Below the pieces are notes generated by a model that worked only from the letters and a program-made list of their open reading frames with translations, ran no database searches and was not told the origin of the DNA. A DNA stretch of 8,326 nucleotides from an uncultured Erysipelotrichaceae bacterium (GTDB taxonomy: Bacteria; Bacillota_I; Bacilli_A; RF39; UBA660): positions 1 through 8,326 of the forward strand of contig CACXFI010000035.1 in the NCBI GenBank assembly GCA_902766875.1, read 5' to 3'. The stretch's first letter is position 1. Each line of letters begins with the position of its first letter. Of the stretch, positions 1-5,754 are shown one piece after another. A program made the translations under genes and the position numbers.

Positions 1-17
1 GAAAATGAGATGATATT

Positions 18-899
18 ATGCGTAATTTTATTGTAAGTGATATTCATGGTAATGGTAATTTGTATTACTCTGTTATGAATTATATAGAGAATATTAGTGA
101 GACTGATAATGTAACATTATATATTAATGGTGATTTAATTGATAGAGGGAAAGATTCAGCAGAAATATTACTTGATTTGATTAAGAGAATTAATGATAAA
201 GATAAATCTTTTAATATTGTTTATTTGGGTGGTAATCATGAACTAATGATGTATCAAACATTTAAGAAAAGAATTAGAGGTCTTCCTGTATTCTTTAATG
301 ATTGGTATAGAAATGGTGGCGAAGTTACTGATAAAGGTCTTGAAAATATATTAAAGGATAAAGATAAGATATTAGAAGTTGTAGATTTTATTGCTAACTT
401 AGATTTATATCATGTATTTGATGAGAAGATAGATGATAAAAATATTATTTTAGTACATGCTGCTTCTTGTATCAATTTGGGAAAAATTGGTAATTTAAAG
501 ATTAAGGATGATAATAGAAATGTTGATTATATGGTATGGACTAAAGAAGATGATTCTTACTTCCCTTTTAGATGTAGAATTGGACATAAAGATTATTTTT
601 CAATTATAGGTCATACTGTAAACAATAATAAATATGGATATATATATAGTAAAAAAGATAATTATTTGAATATAGATGGAGGAAGTGCTGGTTATGTATT
701 GGGACATGAAGAATTTAATCACTTCCCTCTTGTTGAAGTAAAAGATGGTTATTTAAGAATATTAACTTTTAATAGTAATAATGAAATTATATATGGTACT
801 TATTTTAAGGATTATAATAGAATTTTATTTAGTGAGGAAGAACTTAATAATGAGAGGAAAAATTTAAAAGTTAGAAAACTTAATAAAAATACGAGGTGA
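18..899 (+). CDS. PPP-family metallophosphatase (bacterial PP1/ApaH/PrpE-like)
   Basis: This 293-residue protein is a calcineurin-like phosphoesterase of the PPP branch, expected to be a cytosolic enzyme with two metal ions that hydrolyses phosphoesters. The full motif series is visible: SDIHGN (Asp8, His10), NGDLIDRG (residues 37-44, Asp39, Asp42, Arg43), GGNHELM (71-77, Asn73, His74), LVHAA (His147) and IGHT (His199), followed by NIDGGSAGY (218-226), which resembles the NIDTGA tail of ApaH/PrpE-type enzymes. All expected ligands are present, so it should be active. The substrate (phosphoprotein, dinucleoside polyphosphate or nucleic-acid end) cannot be told from sequence. The start at 18 follows a modest GAGATGAT purine stretch; an upstream ATG at 5 hits a stop after two codons. 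It ends in TGA and lies 4 bases before the HAD gene, so the two are probably co-transcribed and co-translated. Family is confident, substrate is not. Confidence 0.88.
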   Translation: MRNFIVSDIHGNGNLYYSVMNYIENISETDNVTLYINGDLIDRGKDSAEILLDLIKRINDKDKSFNIVYLGGNHELMMYQTFKKRIRGLPVFFNDWYRNGGEVTDKGLENILKDKDKILEVVDFIANLDLYHVFDEKIDDKNIILVHAASCINLGKIGNLKIKDDNRNVDYMVWTKEDDSYFPFRCRIGHKDYFSIIGHTVNNNKYGYIYSKKDNYLNIDGGSAGYVLGHEEFNHFPLVEVKDGYLRILTFNSNNEIIYGTYFKDYNRILFSEEELNNERKNLKVRKLNKNTR

Positions 900-903
900 T
901 TAA

Positions 904-1401
904 GTGAAATATTTTGAACCTGGAGATATTTTATTATCAGATTTTGATGGTGTATATTTAGATTCTCAAAGACATTTTAATGAATTTATGAAAGAAGAAA
1001 AATCTTTAGAGTTATGGACTAAGTATTTAAATAGTATTAATTGGAGAGAATTTTTAAAAGAATGTAAAGAGATACCAAAAGCTACTGAAACTTTTTTAGA
1101 ATTGGAAAAGTTAGGAATTTTAAGAGGTTTTATTACAAGAATTCACTCTTTTGATGAGGGTATAGAAAAATGTAATTTTATTAGAGAAAAAGGTTTTATT
1201 ATACCTATATATTATGTACTTTCTAATCAGTCTAAAAGTGAGGTGTATAAGCCTAATAAAAAGATTATTTTATTAGATGATAAGGAGGAGAATGCTCTTG
1301 ATTGGGAAAGAAATGGTGGAAAGTCAATTGTCTTTAATCCTTATAGTATAAAGGATAGTAAGAAGCTAATAAAAAAATTAGATATTTTATTAACAAAATA
1401 G
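904..1401 (+). CDS. Small HAD-superfamily hydrolase (phosphatase-like)
   Basis: The 165-residue protein carries the HAD signature. Motif I is LLSDFDGVYLDS, with Asp13 as likely nucleophile and Asp15 as acid/base. Motif II is FITR (Thr78). A Lys at 111 or 116 sits in the NQSKSEVYKPNKK stretch, and motif III is LLDDKEENALDWERNGG (Asp125, Asp126). The cap region between motifs I and II is short and helical, so this is a minimal HAD phosphatase; the substrate is unknown. I chose the GTG start at 904 because GAGGTGAT (893-900), overlapping the stop of the upstream gene, is a good ribosome binding site at normal spacing and the motif I strand follows soon after. The arrangement implies translational coupling to the PPP phosphatase. 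Pairing of two unrelated phosphatase folds could mean sequential dephosphorylation of one substrate, but that is inference. Confidence 0.8.
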   Translation: MKYFEPGDILLSDFDGVYLDSQRHFNEFMKEEKSLELWTKYLNSINWREFLKECKEIPKATETFLELEKLGILRGFITRIHSFDEGIEKCNFIREKGFIIPIYYVLSNQSKSEVYKPNKKIILLDDKEENALDWERNGGKSIVFNPYSIKDSKKLIKKLDILLTK

Positions 1402-1418
1402 CTTTCTTTTTTTATAAT
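1390..1418 (+). promoter_or_regulatory. Predicted sigma-A promoter for the phosphoesterase leader
   Basis: TTAACA (1390-1395) and TATAAT (1413-1418) are separated by 17 bases, close to consensus; the -35 lies within the last codons of the HAD gene. The start of transcription would be near 1425, giving a leader of about 125 bases. A second TATAAT at 1426-1431 lacks a good -35. A weak hairpin, AAGCTA (1363-1368) with TAGCTT (1399-1404) followed by Ts, could end part of the upstream transcript here. Confidence 0.55.
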
Positions 1419-1421
1419 TAT

Positions 1422-1541
1422 TAGTTATAATGTTATAGTATGGTAGGAAGATGAGTTGATAAAATGAAAATATTATTTTTTACACAACTTATAACTATGA
1501 TAAAAAGATAAAATAGGTACATTAGAGGTGCCTGTTTTTTT
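1422..1541 (+). ncRNA. Candidate structured leader or small RNA ending in a terminator
   Basis: Between the predicted promoter and the terminator lies an approximately 115-base non-coding segment. Its outer stem pairs TAGTTATAA (1422-1430) with TTATAACTA (1489-1497), nine perfect base pairs. A nested helix pairs AGTTG (1454-1458) with CAACT (1485-1489), sharing one base with the outer stem. A 15-codon ORF (1464-1511, MKILFFTQLITMIKR) ends exactly where the terminator stem begins, but its SD (AGGAAG, 1445-1450) is 13 bases away, so translation is doubtful. It matches no riboswitch class I can recognise; it may be a cis leader of the downstream gene or a stand-alone small RNA. Confidence 0.35.
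1511..1541 (+). terminator. Intrinsic terminator directly upstream of the phosphoesterase RBS
   Basis: AGGTAC (1515-1520) pairs with GTGCCT (1528-1533) across a 7-base loop. The helix extends to ten pairs with AAAT (1511-1514) against GTTT (1534-1537), including G-U pairs, and a run of seven Ts fills 1535-1541. It ends four bases before the SD of the next gene on the same strand, so that gene must be expressed by read-through or regulated antitermination. I found no upstream sequence clearly complementary to either arm. Confidence 0.7.
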
Positions 1542-1559
1542 AGTGAGGGGATGGATAGT

Positions 1560-3593
1560 ATGGATAGAAGGCAAATGACTTTTAAAGAAGTATTTAATGA
1601 AGACCAAGAAGAAGAAATGATAGAAGAACTACTAGAAATTATTAAGAAAGAAAAAAATATTTCCAGTCTTTCAGAGACTTTAGGAATAAGTGAATTTGAA
1701 ATATTGGGAATGGTTCATGATTTAATACAAAATGGTAAAAATATTATTGTAAAACAATATGATGATGGATTTCATTTGTTAAATAAAGGTGATATTGTTG
1801 ATAGTAAGACAGCTCAATATTCTTTTGAAACAGATGAAGCTAATGAATTTAAATTTGTTGCGATATCTGATACAAGATTAGGTTCTAAATCACAACAATT
1901 AGCTATATTAAATGATATTTATAGAAAAGCTCAAGAAATGGGAATACATAATGTTATTTTATGTGGAAATATTTCAGCAGGTTTAAAACCTATTACTGAT
2001 ACTGAATCTAATTTTATAGATAGTACCCAAGCTCAAATAGATTATATAGTAGCTAATTATCCTAAGTATGATGGTATTAAAACATATTTTATTACAGGTA
2101 AAGAAGATAGTAAACATCTTAGTGTTAATAATATAAATATTGGTAAGAGAATAGCTGATCAAAGGGATGATATGATTTATTTAGGAGAAGATATTTGTGA
2201 TATAAATATTGATCGTATTAAGATGCAAGTTATGAGTTCTAGATTAGGTAAGACTTATACTATATCCTATCGTCCTCAACAAACAATTGATGCTTATCGT
2301 AGTGAAGATAAACCAGATATTTTATTATATGGTGGATTACTTCAAATGGAAAAATTTAAACATCGTGATGTAAATTGTATATCTATTCCTAGTGTTTGTG
2401 CTACTGATAAAGAGATGAAAACAAAGAGGTATTCTAATACAATTGGAGCTTGGTATGTTACTGTAGAAGCTGATCCCCAAGGTAAATTAAAAGAGATACA
2501 TGCTATAGATTCTCCATATTATGTTACTAATAAAAATGATTATAAGGGTACTAGTATTAAAGTAGACTCTTCCCCAAGGAAGGCAATAGATATGGATAAT
2601 GCTTCTATAGAAACGGCATTAAAAGTATATAATTATGTTAGAAATGGGATGTCAATAGATACTTTTATGTCTAAATTTCATATAAGTTATAAGGAGTTAT
2701 CTGGATTATTACATATTTGGGAATATTGTGGAAAACAAGTAGAAATAGTGTCAAATGGTAATGAGATGTTTTTTAAAAAAAATGTTTTAAAGAAAGCTAC
2801 TTATAGTAAAGCTAGTATGGATGATTTGACTTGTACGGAACTATTAGTAGTGTCTGATACTCATTTTGGTAATATTCATAATCAATTACATTTGTTAAAT
2901 GATTTGTATAGAGAAGCTTATAATAGAGGTATTACTACAGTATTACATGTTGGTGATATGACTGATGGTAATTATCCAAATCGTCCTGAGAATCCAAGAT
3001 TACAATTTTTACATGGTTTTGATGAACAAATTGGATATGTATCGGAAATGTATCCTTATGTAGATGGAATGACAACTTATTATATTTTAGGTAGTCATGA
3101 TGAAACTCACTATAAAAATGGTCAAGCTACTGTGGATAGATGGTTAATGAAAGAAAGACCTGATATGAAATTTTTAGGTCAAGATAAGGGTGAAATAACT
3201 ATTAATAAAGTTAAATATGTATTGGATCATCCAGGTGGTGGATCTGCTCAAAGTTTATCTTATAAACCTCAAAAGAGAATTGAAATATTAGAGTCTCATA
3301 TGAAACCTAAGGTATTACTAATTGGTCATTATCATAAGAGTTATCATTTCTTATATAGAAATATTCAATGTATTCAAGTACCTGCATTATGTGGTAAAAC
3401 ACAATTTCAACAAAAGCAAGGATTAATAAATTCTGTAGGAGGATATTTTTTAAAAGTCTGGTCTGATAAGAAAGGAAATATTCAATATATGGAACCTGAA
3501 GAAATATCTTATAAAGAAAAAGATTTATGGAAAGAAACTGGTAAGGATAAGGCTAAAGTTAAGAAATTAACTATAGATAAGGGAATATATTAA
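1560..3593 (+). CDS. Tandem winged-helix/metallophosphoesterase protein, first half degenerate
   Basis: The 677-residue protein contains two copies of one module. Copy 1 has a predicted winged helix (about 19-77) and a phosphoesterase fold (about 97-320); copy 2 repeats this at about 348-410 and 427-650. Copy 2 is catalytically plausible: VSDTHFG (Asp433, His435), HVGDMTDG (Asp466), LGSHDETH (His513), LDHPGGG (His557) and IGHYHK (His590, His592), with Ser replacing the usual Asn of GNHD. The aligned copy 1 positions are SDTRLG, CGNISAG, GKEDS, MSS and YGGLLQ, so most ligands are lost and only the first Asp remains. Paired stretches such as LNDIYRKA and LNDLYREA show common descent. ATG 1560 is preferred over ATG 1551 because GAGGGG (1545-1550) abuts 1551 but lies 9 bases from 1560. 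A role in nucleic-acid or nucleotide metabolism, with copy 1 as scaffold or sensor, is inference; no named family is recognised. Confidence 0.82.
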   Translation: MDRRQMTFKEVFNEDQEEEMIEELLEIIKKEKNISSLSETLGISEFEILGMVHDLIQNGKNIIVKQYDDGFHLLNKGDIVDSKTAQYSFETDEANEFKFVAISDTRLGSKSQQLAILNDIYRKAQEMGIHNVILCGNISAGLKPITDTESNFIDSTQAQIDYIVANYPKYDGIKTYFITGKEDSKHLSVNNINIGKRIADQRDDMIYLGEDICDINIDRIKMQVMSSRLGKTYTISYRPQQTIDAYRSEDKPDILLYGGLLQMEKFKHRDVNCISIPSVCATDKEMKTKRYSNTIGAWYVTVEADPQGKLKEIHAIDSPYYVTNKNDYKGTSIKVDSSPRKAIDMDNASIETALKVYNYVRNGMSIDTFMSKFHISYKELSGLLHIWEYCGKQVEIVSNGNEMFFKKNVLKKATYSKASMDDLTCTELLVVSDTHFGNIHNQLHLLNDLYREAYNRGITTVLHVGDMTDGNYPNRPENPRLQFLHGFDEQIGYVSEMYPYVDGMTTYYILGSHDETHYKNGQATVDRWLMKERPDMKFLGQDKGEITINKVKYVLDHPGGGSAQSLSYKPQKRIEILESHMKPKVLLIGHYHKSYHFLYRNIQCIQVPALCGKTQFQQKQGLINSVGGYFLKVWSDKKGNIQYMEPEEISYKEKDLWKETGKDKAKVKKLTIDKGIY

Positions 3594-3619
3594 AAAAGCA
3601 ACTTAGTTGCTTTTTATTT
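3592..3619. terminator. Bidirectional terminator between convergent genes
   Basis: AAAAAGCAAC (3593-3602) and GTTGCTTTTT (3606-3615) form a perfect ten-pair stem with a TTA loop, flanked by A-run and T-run, so it can act on both strands. It begins in the TAA stop of the phosphoesterase gene and contains most of the stop codon of the minus-strand DUF2752 gene (3614-3616), serving both. Confidence 0.85.
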
Positions 3620-4015
3620 TAAAATACTAATTATTTTATATAGTAGAGATTCTTTAAAATTAAAATAAACAATTTCTGAATTATGAAATAATCTATAAAA
3701 ATAATATAATAAATTTAAAACACAAATAATATATAATATTAGATATATAGTTTTTTTATTTATTTTAATTATTTTATAATTATATAATATATATATGACA
3801 AATCCTATTATAACTATGGGCCAAAATAAATGATAATGAAAAGCTTTTAAAAAATTTAATTGAAATACTGAGATGATAGCTCTAGTTATGCCACAACCTG
3901 GGCAAGATAGTCCAAATATATATTTAATTGGGCACTGATATATTTTTAGAATAGAAAGTATTAGAATTAAAAAAAGTAATATGCAAACTAAAATAGTTAA
4001 TTTCTTTTTGTTCAT
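3614..4015 (-). CDS. DUF2752 small membrane protein
   Basis: This 133-residue protein carries the DUF2752 hallmark, LSCPGCGITRA (residues 36-46) preceded by Cys28. Hydrophobic segments lie at about 6-25, 63-80 and 88-105, so it is predicted to be an integral membrane protein. The CPGCG motif resembles a metal- or redox-binding cysteine pair, but the family has no established function that I know. It is the last gene of the minus-strand run, follows the TM2 gene after 50 bases and ends in the shared terminator. No convincing SD precedes the ATG: the ten bases before it are A/T-rich (ATAACAAAAT), unlike its neighbours, so translation may be weak or the start uncertain. A hairpin lies between it and the TM2 gene; expression may rely on read-through or on a weak TATAAT (4065-4070) overlapping the TM2 stop. 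Confidence 0.78.
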   Translation of the reverse strand: MNKKKLTILVCILLFLILILSILKIYQCPIKYIFGLSCPGCGITRAIISVFQLNFLKAFHYHLFWPIVIIGFVIYILYNYKIIKINKKTIYLILYIICVLNLLYYFYRLFHNSEIVYFNFKESLLYKIISILK

Positions 4016-4025
4016 ATTTTGTTAT

Positions 4026-4051
4026 AAAAAATCACATATATAATGTGATTT
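4026..4051 (-). terminator. Hairpin/terminator after the TM2 gene
   Basis: AAATCACAT (4029-4037) pairs with ATGTGATTT (4043-4051) in a nine-pair perfect stem with a 5-base loop. On the minus strand the stem is followed by a T-run (complement of 4026-4031). It fits an intrinsic terminator for the TM2 gene. Because it also lies in the leader of the downstream DUF2752 gene, a partial terminator or operator role is possible. Confidence 0.6.
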
Positions 4052-4065
4052 AATGTACTTGATAA

Positions 4066-4305
4066 TTATACAGAGTATTCGCCATTAACAAATACAACTT
4101 CTTCTTTGTCATTCATGCTAGAACCATAAACTTTAGTAAGACATATTATCCAATCTATTAATGCCCAAACTCCACAACCACCAGCAGTTAATAGTTTAAG
4201 AACTCCAAGTCCTACTTGCCCTCTAGCAAATCTGTCAACTCCAAATCCACCTAGAAGCCATGTAAATACCCAGCAAAACATATGCTTGTTATATCTTTTT
4301 TCCAT
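4066..4305 (-). CDS. TM2 domain protein
   Basis: The 79-residue protein is almost entirely one TM2 domain: two membrane-spanning helices joined by a short turn. The signature GGFGVDRFARGQ occupies residues 19-30, where families usually show a G-x-x-G-x-DRFYLG pattern, and the second helix includes GGCGVWALIDWIICL (42-56). Both ends are polar and likely cytosolic. The start is well supported: AGGAGGTA lies 7 bases upstream (about 4312-4318). TM2 proteins are widespread and have no assigned biochemical role in bacteria; those I know tend to sit near other small membrane proteins, and here the next gene is DUF2752, also a small membrane protein. The gene has its own predicted promoter and a terminator on either side, so it is probably transcribed mainly on its own. 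Confidence 0.88.
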   Translation of the reverse strand: MEKRYNKHMFCWVFTWLLGGFGVDRFARGQVGLGVLKLLTAGGCGVWALIDWIICLTKVYGSSMNDKEEVVFVNGEYSV

Positions 4306-4324
4306 TCTACTACCTCCTATTATT

Positions 4325-4354
4325 ATTATAAATTAAAAAATTTAGAACTGTAAA
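4325..4354 (-). promoter_or_regulatory. Predicted promoter of the TM2 gene
   Basis: On the minus strand TTTACA (4349-4354) and TATAAT (4325-4330) are spaced by 18 bases. The transcript would start near 4318, just at the SD, giving a very short leader. It lies between the terminator of the upstream transporter gene and the TM2 start, which is where a promoter is needed. Confidence 0.5.
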
Positions 4355-4368
4355 GTTTATTTATATAT

Positions 4369-4398
4369 AAAAAATACTAATTATTCATTAGTACTTTT
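4369..4398 (-). terminator. Terminator overlapping the transporter stop codon
   Basis: TACTAAT (4375-4381) pairs perfectly with ATTAGTA (4387-4393) around a 5-base loop, and flanking A/T bases extend the helix past one mismatch. On the minus strand a T-run follows. The TAA stop of the transporter (4381-4383) lies in one arm and the loop. Confidence 0.7.
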
Positions 4399-5052
4399 TA
4401 GTTTTTTTGATAAATATAAGAATGGTGTATCACAGATAGCGATTACTATTTCTATAACAGTTGTAGTGGTTGCTATAGATAATATTACTGACATTGGGAA
4501 TATACCAATGAAAGCTAGGGTATTAAAGAAATAGTTTTCTAAACAATTACATAGTATTGTTGATAAATTATTTCTTAGCCATAATTTATCTGGATATTTT
4601 TCTTTTAATATATTATATAATTTTATATCTAGCATATTACTTATAAAGAACATTACCATACTAGCTGACATAGTTCTGATACTGATACTAAATAATGTTT
4701 TCATAGCTTCATTTACTACATCTTCAGAACTAGGTATAAATAGTAAAGTTAATTGAGTAATAATTATAAAAGTAATACTACTAAATATACTTATATATAC
4801 TCCCCTCTTAGCATCTTGTTTGCTATATTTTTCAGACATAATATCAGTAGCTAAGAAAGTAGATGCAAATAAAACATTACCTAAGCTGGTAGTAAAACTA
4901 AACACATCAATCATTTTACATACTGTTATATTGGCTAGAATAGTTGCTATACTTAACCAGACATATAATCCTTCTTTTTTGAATAATTTTTCTATTAATA
5001 CTACTAAACTAAAAGTAACAATAATATTAATAAACCCATATAATATATTCAT
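4381..5052 (-). CDS. YhhQ/VUT-family queuosine precursor transporter
   Basis: The 223-residue polytopic membrane protein matches the VUT/YhhQ (DUF165) family, which imports the queuosine precursors preQ0/preQ1 for tRNA modification. The diagnostic stretch LGNVLFASTFLATDIMSEKY (57-76) ends in the family's TDI-x-x-E core and is followed by KQDAKRGVY; LWLRNNLSTIL (157-167) and CDTP (207-210) also fit. About six hydrophobic segments span the protein. After LRNNLSTIL the GQ-x-x-DT element I expect from the E. coli-type proteins is replaced by CNCLEN (168-173), so this is a divergent branch. AAGGAG (5060-5065) lies 7 bases before the ATG and next to the 3' arm of a predicted preQ1-I pseudoknot, implying translational repression when the ligand is plentiful. 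Gene identity and riboswitch support each other; which precursor is carried is not shown. Confidence 0.85.
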   Translation of the reverse strand: MNILYGFINIIVTFSLVVLIEKLFKKEGLYVWLSIATILANITVCKMIDVFSFTTSLGNVLFASTFLATDIMSEKYSKQDAKRGVYISIFSSITFIIITQLTLLFIPSSEDVVNEAMKTLFSISIRTMSASMVMFFISNMLDIKLYNILKEKYPDKLWLRNNLSTILCNCLENYFFNTLAFIGIFPMSVILSIATTTTVIEIVIAICDTPFLYLSKKLKSTNE

Positions 5053-5059
5053 ATAATCT

Positions 5060-5101
5060 CTCCTTCCCTTTTTTATACTAGGATGTGTAGGATAACTAGT
5101 A
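5060..5101 (-). promoter_or_regulatory. Probable preQ1-I riboswitch
   Basis: Reading the minus strand from 5101, TACTAG (5096-5101) pairs with CTAGTA (5076-5081) as P1. The 14-base loop contains CTACAC and is followed by an A-rich tail, TATAAAAAA. This closely follows the B. subtilis queC aptamer as I recall it, which has CTACACCC then ATAAAAAA. GGGAA (5064-5068) can pair with the loop segment TTATCC if one A is bulged, giving the H-type pseudoknot P2 and tying up bases next to the SD AAGGAG. The 14-base loop is slightly longer than in the type examples. Its position directly before a YhhQ-family gene is a known context for this class. Confidence 0.7.
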
Positions 5102-5109
5102 CGTTTTTA

Positions 5110-5118
5110 ATTATAACA
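5110..5118 (-). promoter_or_regulatory. Extended -10 promoter of the riboswitch-transporter unit
   Basis: The minus strand reads TGTTATAAT here, a TGn-TATAAT extended -10. No good -35 is seen 16-18 bases upstream, which extended -10 promoters tolerate. The start would be near 5103, so the transcript begins right at the riboswitch P1 stem. Confidence 0.6.
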
Positions 5119-5140
5119 TAGATTTTAATTATTTTATATA

Positions 5141-5168
5141 AAAAATACTAACTATTTGTTAGTATTTT
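5141..5168 (-). terminator. Terminator of the ABC-F/Ham1-like unit, overlapping a stop codon
   Basis: TACTAAC (5146-5152) pairs with GTTAGTA (5158-5164), extended by four A-T pairs to an 11-pair stem with a 5-base loop. A T-run follows on the minus strand. The TAG stop (5152-5154) sits at the base of the loop. The stem sequence is nearly that of the terminator at 4369-4398. Confidence 0.75.
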
Positions 5169-5730
5169 CTTTATCTTTGTTTTCTAAATATGTTACTAAG
5201 TTTTTATAAGCATCTAAACTCCAGAAATCCCATCTTTCTTCATCAGGGAAACAACCTAAAGTTTTGTCCTCTCCTTCTGGTATGAATACAAAATCCCAAC
5301 ACCAACCATAAGTTCCTGATTTTTCAGTTGCTATTTTTCCTTTAGTTAGTCCTTCAAAGACAATAGGTTCTTCCCCAGGCTCACAATAAGCGATTGATTC
5401 TTTAAAATAAGCTTCTCTATCTTCTATACCTTCCATTAATTTTAATAGTCCATCTTCTCCTATTGTATCATCGGCATAATGAGTATATACACCGGGGAAT
5501 CCTTTTAAACTTTTTACAAATAATCCGGAATCGTTTTTCAAAACAGCTGTATTTAATTTTTCACTGGCCCACTTTGCTGAATATTTAGCTACATCTGTAA
5601 CATCATCGGCTTGTATTTCTGGTGTTTCCATTTTAATATTATCTACTTCATATCCAAGTGGCTCTAAAGCTTTTTTAGCACTGGCAATTTTAGCCCAATT
5701 ACCTGTAACATATGTTATCTTTTTTCCCAT
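5152..5730 (-). CDS. Ham1/RdgB-like nucleoside triphosphate pyrophosphatase, divergent
   Basis: The 192-residue protein belongs to the Ham1/ITPase superfamily, whose members hydrolyse non-canonical purine NTPs such as ITP, dITP and XTP to monophosphates. It has the N-terminal TGN-x-x-K element (VTGNWAKIASAK, 8-19), KNDSGLFV (65-72, for the usual EDSGL), GFPGVYTHY (77-85) and GWCWDFVFIPEG (142-153, for the usual GYDPIFxPxG). The C-terminal SHR base-recognition motif is missing; ERWDFWSLDAY (165-175) occupies that place, so specificity may differ from classical RdgB. AGGTGAT upstream supports the ATG at 5730. It begins 24 bases after the ABC-F stop with no terminator between, so it is probably the second gene of the attenuated operon. 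Fold is confident, substrate less so. Confidence 0.82.
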   Translation of the reverse strand: MGKKITYVTGNWAKIASAKKALEPLGYEVDNIKMETPEIQADDVTDVAKYSAKWASEKLNTAVLKNDSGLFVKSLKGFPGVYTHYADDTIGEDGLLKLMEGIEDREAYFKESIAYCEPGEEPIVFEGLTKGKIATEKSGTYGWCWDFVFIPEGEDKTLGCFPDEERWDFWSLDAYKNLVTYLENKDKENTNK

Positions 5731-5754
5731 GTTATCACCTCTTATTTGATTATA

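Noticed and set aside
1363..1410. Hairpin AAGCTA/TAGCTT with following Ts at the HAD stop codon
   Set aside because: The loop is about 30 bases and the stem only six pairs; too weak to call as a terminator, so mentioned only as a possibility under the promoter entry.
1464..1511. 15-codon ORF MKILFFTQLITMIKR as a leader peptide
   Set aside because: The SD is too far away and no helix links it to the terminator; kept as a remark and not called as a gene.
1402..1550. T-box or another named riboswitch before the phosphoesterase
   Set aside because: No T-box core sequence, specifier loop or other known aptamer core is visible.
4820..5056. Plus-strand open frame of 78 codons
   Set aside because: It is antisense to the transporter gene, has no SD and a composition typical of a shadow frame in A/T-rich sequence.
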